Shown piece by piece: positions 22,062 through 34,800 of a stretch of 64,000 nucleotides of DNA. Position 1 is the stretch's first letter. Each line of letters starts with the position of its first letter. The position numbers and the translations under genes are program-made. Under the pieces are notes generated by a model that was not told where the DNA came from, did no database searches, and saw only the letters and a list, made by a program, of their open reading frames with translations. This DNA comes from Carposina sasakii (taxonomy: Eukaryota; Arthropoda; Insecta; Lepidoptera; Carposinidae): assembly GCA_014607495.2 (NCBI GenBank), contig CP053153.1, positions 7,440,001 to 7,504,000 of the forward strand, in the 5' to 3' direction.

Positions 22062-22812
22062 GTTTAATCGTATAAATAGAATGTTATACAAATATGTTCA
22101 TGTTATTTATTTATTTCGCGCCAAATCAATAATTTAACACTTCCGTTCTCCTTTATTATTATTATGCTCTATGAGCGGAAGTATGCACAGACTATGCACA
22201 AACCAAGGTGCAGATCCCGTTCGAAAAGAAATGACTGGAATAAGCGCCACCTACATAATTTTTTTACATCTTGTTCTACCTACTAGAGTACGTTTCATAG
22301 AATAATTCCTATGCTTGATTTCGGAACTAACATTTTTTGTATGCAGTGACAGAGAAAATGTGGTCATACATCATAAAAGGAGATACTAACTAGCACCATT
22401 ATCCGGCGGAACTGTACAGTGAACGCACGATTTTTCGGTCATACATTAGCTAAGTATAGGTAGGGCAGCTATAAGCTTTATTAGTTACTATAAGAAACTA
22501 AGCCTGAATATTTTTAAACAATTTCTACTTTGCTTAAGCCTGACGGATCCAATAAAACCGGATCGTTTATTTCGAGACTAGTTTTGTCTTGATTGACAGC
22601 TATGATGACATTTCAGTACAGCACCTATCCTCTTTAGTGTCTATGGTTCTTTCATTCATGGGGAGTGTGATTTTCGTGGAGTGCTAAAACTCAAATTAAA
22701 TCTTAAATATTTTGCGATGCGGTAGCAGAAGCCCCTTACGATTAATTAATAATCACCCGAGTACTATGCCTTAACCTTTTATGTTACAAGTACCAAATAA
22801 GTTATTACGGGA
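22062..22812. promoter_or_regulatory. Divergent promoter region between the Popeye and ATP13A genes
   Basis: The two start codons face away from each other across 751 bp. No coding frame or long repeat fills the gap apart from a ~118-bp dispersed segment at 22311-22428. This interval must hold the 5' leaders and probably both core promoters. No convincing TATA box or initiator could be assigned. Confidence 0.5.
22311..22428 (+). repeat. ~118-bp repeat, promoter-side copy
   Basis: This segment, with GATTTCGGAACTAAC, AGAAAATGTGGTCATAC and ACTAACTAGC in order, matches the reverse complement of 42598-42716 with scattered differences. It lies between the two divergent start codons. Confidence 0.65.
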
Positions 22813-25800
22813 ATGCCGAACTTGGACAATGCCACCTTTGCTAGTGGTAAGTACGGTTTCTCATTCATAATTCGCATGAATCAATAAAAATTTAGTGTAA
22901 TTCCATGAAACTGAACATAAAATGTAATGCCCTATACATCTTTCTTTGATATCTATGAATTTGAAGAATTTTTTTATGCTATTATGATACTTTACTGCAA
23001 AATTGTGCTATTACAACGTAATATACACGCTTAATAGGTGATTCATTTAAACTTAGGAGATCAGTTAAGTGCACTTACCTTATTTATTATATAGGTACAT
23101 GCATTTTAAAGGGATTTATAGTTTTTAAATATTCTACATGATATAACAAAACCAACAAAAACATCTTTTATTGTCTGCTATTATTACATATTTTACTGAC
23201 TAACTAGGGGAAGGTATTCACTACTCATCATTGTAGAATAGCATCATTGTAACCTGGAAATAACAAAACTCACCTTTTTGTGGTAACATGGTATTCACTG
23301 CCAGCTTAGACTAAATATGGATACCAATCAACCAAACATAAAGTAGAGACCTATGTTTTAAAAATACACAGCAAACAAACTAAGGTACTCATGACTAAAG
23401 ATAATTAAAGGGTTATTTATAAGCCTCTTCACTGTCTTGCTTGTGTCATACTTTAATTTGGTCTAAAACTGCCAGCTTTACTTACAATACACTTTTTTAT
23501 AACATCTAATATACATTCTTACAAGCACTTATGACATCATTATTTTAATGCAGTGAGAAATATTAAGAGAAAAAAGTTTTGTGAGTACTAAATGGTATTA
23601 TTTTAAAGATATTTTCATTAGAAAGTAATCAAATTGTTAGAAGAAATTTACATTATTAAAGTTGTGCCTAGTTATTATGAGTCATGTACCACCTACCTAC
23701 TTGAAAAGTACTTGAACAAATTCCGATTGATTGAGTAGGTACCGTCGGTAACCTTGTTCATTTTGATTTGTTTATGGGTCATTTTCATTTAGCTCATTTT
23801 AATTGTATACCAATTGTATCTGGAATTCCAAACATTAAATGTAATAGGCAAATTAGACTTGCTAGAATTTAACCAATGCCATTGCTTCACTGGGGATACT
23901 GTTGGCGTAAATATAAATACTAGATATATAATTCTCATTTAGCAAAATAAAGTTATTATACTTTATCCAGTCTTGGTGGAAATAAAATTATGTTTTATAT
24001 GATACTGACACTATAAGTATTTATATTTAAAGCTGTGGAGACATCACATTGTGTTTGCACTTGTTGTATTGTAGCAGTGTACTTGTCCTTGTAGCCTGTA
24101 GTTGTATTTGCTTGTTTGTTTATAATAGTTGCATTTATAATGATCATTATACTTCTATTGCATTTTTCAAGCCATTTTCTTCATGCCTATTATTTACAGT
24201 CATGCTGACTGCATGCAACTTTTTTATTACAGAATTACATAAGAATTTAGGATCATAATCATTGCTATTTTAATAATAATTCAGCGAAGACAATCCCTTT
24301 TAGTGTACAATGATATTATACATATACAGTGTCAATATTTTAAGGGCATGTTGTACATTTCATTTTATCGATAAAAATACCTCCATGTGGAGTCTAACTG
24401 CCCTCTTTTAGAAATGGCACCTATATAGGTACAGCTACTCAGGTACTCAGATAAAAGTGGGCAGCTAGACCCCCACATGGGAATGTTTTTATTGATAAAA
24501 TGAAGTGTATAACACACCCTTAAAATATCGCTAACTCTGTCCCAGACACACTGTATATTATTGGTATGATATTAATATTAACAAATAGGTGGGTAAAACC
24601 GGGTTATACAGCCTGTGACGCTATACCATGTTTGTATGAAAGATAAGATGGATTCAACAAAACCTTATCAGTAAAAATTTGGCAACTCTCATAGCACACA
24701 TGTGCTGTGACAAAGTAATCATTGTAAAGGAGATATGTATTGATGATTGATATGATATTAAGCAACAGAGAGAGAGAGATGTGTACCATGTTCTATGTTA
24801 TGCAGTTTTTATTTTGTTTAATAATAAAAATAATAATTAATTATAAATATATATAATACAATAAATAATAATAATAATTAATTAATAAAAAAATAAATAC
24901 CTAATGATAAGTATTATGTAGTATTTAAAATTTTGTTTAACATGATAATGTTCTTGCATCATATTTTTTGGACTGCATACTGTTTGATGTAAGTAATAAT
25001 TCACCACAGGGTACTGTTTAATCTTTATGAAGAAATATAGATTATCATAAAAAATGTGAAATGAGAATTGAAATATCAAAAGAAGAGTAAATGAGTAAAA
25101 GAGCAGACTAAATGGGTGTCAAGTTCAATTCAATGGTCAGTTAGTCCTGTAATTATAACAATATGAAATATTTTATTAAAGAACTCAAAATATCATCTTC
25201 TTGTAACTTTGATTTGACTTACATCTGAATTGGCATTTACTTTCCTGTTAAATTTTATGTTGATCAAGATTTCTGACTCACATTGAATTTGTATTCATTG
25301 CATGATCTGGATTTAGACAACAAAATTGCGGTATAGTTTTGTATTTTCCCACATATGTACATATCTATAAAGATATTTATATTATTTTTTTAATTAATTT
25401 TCATAATTTAAAACGTAAATGTTTTCTTATGATTAGATAACATATTTAGTAATATCTATGTCTTGAAGTTAGTAATATCTCCATATAATTAATCATTAAC
25501 TGAAACTTCAGTTAGTCTCACTTGTACTTGGTATTATATCTGGACTTCTGGATATCTTTTATATGTGTACACACTTTATACGTTTACAAGTAGACCTTAG
25601 TGGTGTAAATGGAAAATGCAACTTAGGCTGATTTGATTTGCCAATGGAGTAGACTACTTGCTTTCAACGATGTATACTTGACGTAGATTTGAGTGCAAAC
25701 ACAAATGGTCGCCCGCTGCCGACAGTTATCCCCGGTAGGAGTCAGACCGTCTCCTCTATGTTGCAGGTGACTACGAAGTTATCGGGGAAGGGCAGTGGCA

Positions 25801-28800
25801 GATACTGGAGCACACCGGCGATGACCACATCATCAAAATACACGGATTTCAATATTCTAGACTACGCGCCATTTTGTTTCACACGTTTTGCATAGTACTA
25901 TGTGGATTACCGTATTTTGCTTTAGCTTACCATCCCTCTTACAACAGGTTCAAATACAAAAAATGCAGTTTGAAAACGGCTGAAGAGATATGTGGTAAGT
26001 TAAAATAATCATCGCGGTTGACATGAAATTTATCATTCAATAATGTAGACATAGCTTAACAAACTCTTTTGATTCCAGTGACTGACTCAGAAGGATCATT
26101 TAACATTGAAAGTGTACACGACATTGACTTGAACTTGTCCAACCACCGAGACAATAGGTTGCGGTATTTCATCTACCAGCACAGCCGGTTTATCTGGCTC
26201 CATGACCAGGGTGCATATGTCAACGTTCAGGCGCTCAACGAGAAGATCACCCTCAGTCTGTTGATGGAGAACGTCAATGGCATCAATAAGCGGCAACAAA
26301 ATGAACTGTACGTATTATTTTAAATAATAGTCTATCTCAAACTTTATCCTCATAATCATGAACAAAATTTCGGTCATAAAAAGTTACTGTTAAACACAGG
26401 TCTTTCTAAAAACAATCATTTTCATCCTACAAATTCTAAGGTTAAAATATTACTAAATTGATTTAAATACCTTTGCTTCTGGAAACTCGTATTTAATTAA
26501 CTGATCATAATGTAGCATAACCACATTTCTATTTCAGAATAAAATTATATGGAACGAATTCCGTGGAAGTAGAAGTCAAGAGCTACTGGTCAATTTTCAG
26601 CAAAGAAGTTTTTAACCCGTTTTATTTATTCCAAGTGTTTTCCATTATCCTGTGGTCTCTAGATGAATATTATCAGTATGCAACCTGCGTTTTCATCCTG
26701 TCGACGATATCTTGCTTCACGGCACTATTTCAAACGAAAAAGGTAAATGACATCATGTTTTTAATACCCTTGAATGAGTAATACTTCAGGTAAACACCTA
26801 AACAAATACCTTAGCAATAAAATATTTTATGACAATATTTTACAATTCAAAATAATCTCAACCTTTTATGATGTCCCTTTTATGGAACTGGGTCAATCGC
26901 CCTTTTCCTTATATGGGATCGGTGATAATGTTAATTAATACACATGGCTGATTCGCTGTTTTACATATTAAACTCTTTTAATTGTTTGCGATTAGGAAGA
27001 TTTTGTATTAAGTATGTATAAATATCCACATGGCCTAACTTCTGCTTAGCAAGCATTTGTACGTGCCTAAGTGCGAGACCTAAGCTGAACTTTGCATTTG
27101 TATACTTTCCCTGTCTTCAGTCACCATTCCAAATAAATTTACGCCATCGATTTCTCAACAGATGAGCAGAAACCTGCACAAGTTGGCCGGTACAACGAGC
27201 GCATATACCGTAACTGTGCTGCGGCCGTCTCGCGCGGGTCGCGAGGAGTGTGTGGTGAATGCGAGCCGGCTCGTGCCCGGCGACGTTTTAGTTCTACCCC
27301 CCGACGGGTGCGTTATGGCTTGTGACGCCATGCTGCTGACTGGCACTTGTATTGTCGATGAGAGTATGCTTACAGGTATTAAAACCTTAAATAATTATAT
27401 GACCCTTACCATGCAGGACTTAATAGGCTATCTGGTGATGAGTGGGTGTGTAAATTGCACACTTCTGCTAAACCTCTTTGAAGGTTAATGGTCGTGACTA
27501 TTTATGTGTATGTATATGAATGAATGTTATATCTTATTTGTGGTAGTTTTCTACGCACACACATTAAAAATAACCATACCTTGAGTGAGGGTGGTCTTAA
27601 AAGAAAGAATACGGTTATGAATACCAACTTATGCTAATATTGTCTTTTTAATGTCGATGATATTATGTATCATGCATGACTAATCATCATCATACTCAAA
27701 TCAGTGACTGTTTCTTCAATTGACATATAATTTTAGGTGAAAGTGCACCGGAAATGAAAGGACCGCCCTGCCCTTCTCAGGAAGCGTACTCTACTGACAC
27801 GCATAAGAGGCACACGCTCTTTGCTGGTACACATGTCATTCAAACACGATTTTATGGCGATAACTTGGTAAGCGATTTCTATTAGCCCATATCCTATAAC
27901 TGTGTGCAAAATATAATTCAAGAGCCATTTCACGAAAAAAATGCTGCTTTTTTATGGCCTGTTGCATATCTCATTCTTGTCTACATTGTGTAACAACATT
28001 TCGTATTAGTAATAGGTGTTTGTTTTTAGGTACTTGCGAAGGTTGTACGGACTGGTTTTTACACTGCAAAAGGAGAACTGCTCAAAAGCATAATGTTCCC
28101 GAAACGTTTCGACTTCCAATTCTATAAGGATGCAGTTAAATTCGTCATCTTCATGTTTTGCATAGCAGCTATTGGAATGGGATATTCTATTTATCTTTAT
28201 GTCGAAAGAGGCGTGAGTATTAATTTGAGTTTACCTTTTAAACTCTGTGGAGTCTACCTAATCCCTCTATTTTTCTTGTTGTCTATGACAGACATCTCAT
28301 AAACTTGTTGTTTTAACTAAACATGTACATACATATTTTTCTTATCTGTGTCAAAAGTCCTCGCTTAGCATGCATTCTTCATATTATTCTGCGCTTAATA
28401 GAAAAATACACTAATTTCTAATATTCGAAGATGCAAGCACTTTGTAAGGTATAAGGTATACAATGTATAATAAAAGATCAAAACCAAATAGGTCATAGAC
28501 AATAATTTGTTATAGAGTACGCTAAGCACGATAATCCTGCGCACGCTGGACATAATAACGATAGTGGTGCCACCTGCCTTGCCCGCGGCCATGACCGCCG
28601 GCATCGTGTACAGCCAGCAGCGCCTGCGCAAGAACAGGATCTTCTGCGTGTCGCCGCCCCGGATCATCATCTGTGGCAAGCTGCAAGTCATGTGCTTTGA
28701 TAAGGTGAGATTGTAACTAAAGTAGTATATGTTTATTGTGATTCCACCTATATTGTCGTCGTCGTCGTCTTCAGCCTATTTGTAGTCCACTGCTGGACGT

Positions 28801-31800
28801 AGGCCTCTCCCAGGGCACGCCACAAGGTTACTGCCACAGGGGGGTTTTGCCCATAGTCACCACGCTATATATATTGATCTACCGCTTATTATGTTTTTTT
28901 TACAAAACGCTTTATATGATATCCGCTTATTATGACGTGTTCGCCAATTCATTCCCTTTGGTGTTCTTATGTGTTCAGACAGGCGCAGATGTGTGTGCGG
29001 AGTGCTAGGGTGGCAGTCATTCCAATATTGGAAGTCGAAGAAGCAAGAAGTTGCTCGGTAAAATATAAAGAAAGAAAAAACGGCAGTATTGGGTGCATCC
29101 AATATAACGTGATCGACTCAAAAAAGCCTTTTTTTCCAAAGAATCCTCATTTTCCCCAAAAATCTCCACCAGGTTCTGCCGAGCTTAGTTTCTAATATGT
29201 AATTTTATTACAATATTCTGCAAAGTGTGTGTGTAATATGGACACTTCTACTCAATCTCTTTGGGGGATAATGGGTATATATGGGGATAAATGCCTATAT
29301 GTATATAGTTAACGCGGACGTATTTTTAGACGGGTACGCTAACAGAAGACGGTCTGGACCTATACGCGGTGATCCCGGCAACGACGGACAAGTTCGGCGA
29401 GCGTGTGGCGGACGTGACGTCACTGCCGGTCACCAGTCCGCTGATGCAGGCGCTAGCGTCGTGCCACTCCCTCACTAGTATACAGGGGGAGCTGAAAGGC
29501 GACCCGCTTGAGCTGAAGATGTTCGAGTTTACGCAATGGGTATGTTTGAGTGCGGTTTATTTTTATTGTTTTATTTTTCACTATGGGTGCGCCCACCACC
29601 GGGCCCTACACCCTCCACTGACCCTCGGATCTGATAACTCATAACTGCGAAAACAGGCACTTGCACTAACTACAATCGCCACGAGAAACCAGACCCGAGC
29701 ACCTAGCATGCAAGACAATACATTGCACCATTCCGAAATCAAAACTATTATTATTTTATTTTTATTTAACTTGTAGAAGCAGAGCGATAGCAATGCGATA
29801 GCGAAAATTGAGTGTGTGCAGGGCGCGGGAGAGCGCCTTGCGTTCGTGCCGCGCGCACACGAATCCTCATTTTCCGCTTTCGCATTGCTATCACTCTGCT
29901 TCTGCAAGTTACGTAATCAGGGGGTGGAAATAAGTTTGTAATGAAGAATACGTATAATAACGAAGTGAATATTTGCCAACCGTAGCCTTACCACATGGGA
30001 CTTAATAGGCTGATTGGTGAAAAGTGGGTGTGTAGTTTCTGTCCAACATATTTGGGGGATAATTGCCGTGTCAAATATTATGTATATGTATTTAAGTGGT
30101 TTTTAGGTTTTAAGTGTGTTTAAAAATAGATGATTGTAGTGTATTAGATGTGATTGCCGTAAGAGTACTAAGGATTTGGGGCATTCTTTCAGACGATAAG
30201 CTAGCAATGTGTCACTGAACGTTTACATCTCTGTCCCCGATATGCGAAATGTGACTATAGGATTTTGTTTATGATCCTGCAGTTCTGGCTACCCCATTTA
30301 GGGAACACAGCTGTATGTAGATAAGTATCAATATAATTAATTAGCTTTATGGTTAAAATTTTATCGTATGTTAGGAGTAATTTACTATTGCATAATATTT
30401 CGTTATTTTCGGAAATAAACGGGCGTAATTTTCTTACGAAATTACTAGTGTGCGATGACTATTTTTTTACCTAGAAACATGCACTTGTGTTTTACTCTGG
30501 AGACAAAGATAAAAACTAATCTTTATTTTAGATAAATAAGAAATACGTTCCGATGTTATCGCAACTTAAACCAATCACGGTATAAGAAGTCCGGCGGATT
30601 ATTCACGATCTAAATAAAAATGTATGAAACAGTGTGCAGATTGCAAAGATACTAGCGCTGCGGTAAACGGACCTCTTATTTTGCGATGAGTTTAGCCCTT
30701 CCTATTTATGTCTCACATCGATACGGAAATACCAAGTAGAAACATCTAGGTTCTTATCGCATAGTAAATATAAAAATGTTGATATAATCTGTGAGGCAAT
30801 AGTTTGCCGTCACTGTTTGTCCGTTCGGCAAAGTTTAATTTATGTATGCTTTATCTTAGCTAATCTTATGCAGGTACATGCATTGAGTTACATAGGTACG
30901 ACGTAAATACGTAATGCCCTAGGAAATGTTAGATGTATTGAAGGCAATTTTATAACGAAAAACCTGTTGTCGCTTTTGTTTATTCGGAAATGCTTATCGT
31001 AGGAAAGAACGAACACAATTTAGTGTGAAACTTATATCTAAAAGATCAAGTAAATTTGGCCAAACAGGATGGTGTCGTAACTGATAAATTGCGTCATACA
31101 AGTTGTTAGTTTATTTTTATGAGCTGTTTTTTACAATACTTAATTTTACATCAAAGTCAAGTGAATGCAGTGGAAATGAGAGCATTGAGAAGTATGTGTG
31201 GAGTCACTTTGAAACATAGAATAAGAAATGAGGTGATCAGAAAGAAGTGTGGTATAAATGAGGACGTGGTGACGAAGATTGAGAAGGGTATGTTGAGGTG
31301 GTTTGGGCATGTGGAGAGGATGAGTGAAAGTAGACTCACAAAGAAAGTGTACAACGGAAGAGTGGATGGAAGGGTTGGAAGGGGAAGACCTCGCCGGACT
31401 TTCACCGATCAAATTGGTGAAATTCTAAAGAAAGGTCAGGTCAAGAGTACCCTAAACCGACGAGCGTGCATGAAAATATAATGAAAGTGAAAGAGGTGTG
31501 TCAGGATCGTAGCAAATGGAGATCCGTGATCTCTGCCTACCCCTCCGGGAAAGAGGCGTGATTATGTATGTATGTAATTTTACACTAATACATACATATA
31601 TATTCGACTGTTTTTCCTCAAATGGGGTAGTCAAAACTTCTGTATCATAAAGGAAATCCTAACAGATCTAAGGAGGGACTAAAAAAAAGAGTAAATATTT
31701 TTGTTCTTACTCGTATGTACCACTGAATGTATGTCATGTACCTACGGATTTTTATACATATACTAAAATTGTCACTTAGCTATACCCGAGGAGGGTTGGC

Positions 31801-34800
31801 GTCAGGCAAGCGGCGGCCGTAAAACAAACGCTAAATCCTTGAATATTTTTGTTCTTACGGACCCCATAGTATTATAATATCTAATGCTCATAACTCATAT
31901 TAACGAACATTTCTGTTAACGATAAGAATTACGCCATATCTTAATGTTTGACCATATCACCAGATATTAGAAGAGCCGGGTCCAGAGAACACACGATACG
32001 ACAACCTGACGCCGCCTATCGTGAAGCCGGTCACCACCAAGGATGAAAGCCTGCAGGATCTGGACAACTATGACCCCTTTACCATGGAAATGCCCTATGA
32101 GGTCAGTGTTACGTGCCCTCAGATATGTTTTGGTTATATCATAGGCCATCTTTTTCAGTAATAGCATTTGAACATAAATGTAATGAAAATCAATTTAAAA
32201 TCGATTGTACAATTTATTACATAGGTTTCCTGCTAAAATTATGTTTCTAAGGGCTTTAGATTTCATCACATTTGTGCCGTGATGATGTAAGTGAAAATAA
32301 GAATAGTCCTACGTGTCCCTTTCTGTCTTGGCCATTTATGTTAAGGATGGAGAGGGACAGACCTGTCTAAATTTAAGTTTATGTTTAAGTGTGACGGTCA
32401 GAATCAACCATATTATGTTCAATAATGAATACTTAACGTTAAAACTAATGAGTGGCAAGTGAAAACTCATACTAAACTCATAAATAATTTATGGTCTTTA
32501 TTTCAGATCGGTCTACTGCGTAGATTCCACTTCTCGTCCTCCCAGCAGTCGATGGGTGTGATCGCGCGGGTACTCGGACAGCCGCAGATGGTTTACTTCG
32601 TCAAAGGAGCGCCTGAAAAGGTAAATTGCAATGTAATCTGATGTCTGATTTAAGTTTTATATATTTACTAGCGGCCGCCCTCGATTTCGACCGCATGAAA
32701 GAGCATTACACCCATTCGAAGCCGGGGCAGGTTATATATAGCCTATAGCCTTCCTCGATAAATAGGCTATCTAACACTGAAATAATTTTTTAAATCGGAC
32801 CATTAGTTCCTGAGATTAGCGCGCTCAAACAAACAAACTTTCACCGTTATAGTATTAATATAACCCTTTAACTTATCTCGACAGTACAGGTAAACTGGAA
32901 GTGGATTCTATATAGCATTAAGTTTGCCTTTGCATAAAATTTTTACAGTGCAATATAGAATTATCTATCTGTGTATGTCTATGTATGCGGGAGGGCTTAA
33001 TAATAAAGCATTTCTGATAAAATATTCAATTGAACGGGCTCTTTATGTACGAAAACGATATATTATAAGAAGAACCACTAAAGCTTTAATTATCTCTGTG
33101 TAAAGTATTGCATGAACTTTATTTGAACTTGTTATCTTAATTTATTACTCGTATTTCTCATTATTAGAATCTAATTAATGCACTCTAAGGTTGCAGGCAT
33201 GTGCAAAACCGACTCGTTGCCAGCAAACTTCAGTTCAACCCTACACGAGTACACTTCTAACGGCTTCCGAGTGATCGGGCTGGCGTACAAGAAACTTGAC
33301 CGCAAAATGAAGTGGGTCGACGCGCAACGGATAAAACGGGACGCGCTTGAGTGTGAAATGGTGTTTTTGGGCTTTCTAGTCATGCAAAATAGCCTGAAGC
33401 CGGAATCCTCTCAAGTGATCAAGGAGTTACATGAAGCGGGTATGAGGCAGATCATGGTGACAGGTACATAACTGTTTCTTTTTGTATATTCCTGTTTGTT
33501 TTGTAGGTGAGGTCAGTCCAAGACAGAACACAATGGCGTAATGAAGAGGGGGCCTTTATTCAGTAGTGATGTATAGATAGATTGATGTTTATTGCGTTTC
33601 CAGGCTCCCGGGTACATGTGTTATCAGAAAACGACTTTATATTTTTTATTATGCCCTAGTAGGCACATCTCGGGTATTTCACTTGCTGGAAACCCTCGCG
33701 GCACCACCTACTTATACGATAGTTACAGTGTAACTATACGTGAACCTTCATAGACCCACTCAAATACGCACATATCTCATCTAAAAAGCTCGAACTATCT
33801 TCGAGAAAGACGAACTGACTGTCAGCTTACAACAATCCATTTTTTGTGCGAATTAATTTTCATTCATTATTTTCTGTCGCTCAGAGTAGTCATTTAGAGC
33901 GAGAAAGATAACGGGAATGCTATAACACGCGACGGGAATATGTAAGACTAGCTAGACTTTGCCCGCGTGGACTACAGAATGTATGTAAATCGTGAAGAGG
34001 TAACAAATATTTTTGCTTTTATAATACTAGTTGAAATTCGAGCCAAGATGTTGCCAGGTAGACTATACCATTCGCTTCATTCAGGTGACAACATAATGAC
34101 GGCGATGTCCGTAGCGCGAGGCTGTTCGATGGTGCAGCCACATCAGAAGATAGTGCTCGTGACGGTCGGCCAGCAAGCGTCCGGGGACACTAGGCCACCG
34201 CTTACTATGGAAGTAGGTATTTATATTATAGTAATAGTAACATTTCCATTGATTAGGTTCTCTTTGCCGGCCATAAAGTCAAAAAATATCACCTTGTGCT
34301 TTTCAGACCATCCCAACTAATATTATAAATGCGAAAGTAACTCTGTCTGTCTGTCTGTCTGTCTGTTACGCTTTCCCGCTTAAACCTCGCAACCGATTTT
34401 GATGAAATTTGGTACAGACAATCTTTAGACCCTGAGACAGAACATAGGCTACTTTTTATTTCGAAAAAAAGGGATGAAGGGGTTGAAATAGAGGTTGAAA
34501 GTTTGTATGGGATTTCTTAATTTTAAAAGATAAAACCATGAAACTTTATATTTAAGCACTTGATAAGAAATCATTAAACATTTGTTCTAGCATTTTTGAA
34601 ATTTCGACCAGCTAAGGGGTGAAATAAGGGTTGAAAGTTAGTATGCAAGTTCGTTATACATATATAAAGTTTGTAAGTATGGATGGATGGATAGATGGAT
34701 GTTTGTTACTCTTTCATGTAAAATCGGCTGGAGCGATTTTAATAAAATTTGGTATGGAGTTAGCTGATACCCTGGATTAACACATAGGCTACTTTTTATC

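Noticed and set aside
25718..25766. A 36-bp intron or an in-frame coding extension upstream of ATPase exon 2
   Set aside because: All frames upstream of 25767 that fit the phase meet a stop without an ATG, and an intron that short is improbable. The 34-base exon at 22813 fits the phase and gives a normal start.
31119..31481. A 120-aa protein gene
   Set aside because: It is the C-terminal tail of a LINE reverse transcriptase, with a second broken copy at 1263-1600.
34213..34216. Alternative donor four bases later for ATPase exon 13
   Set aside because: It breaks the reading frame with exon 14; ending at 34212 keeps phase.
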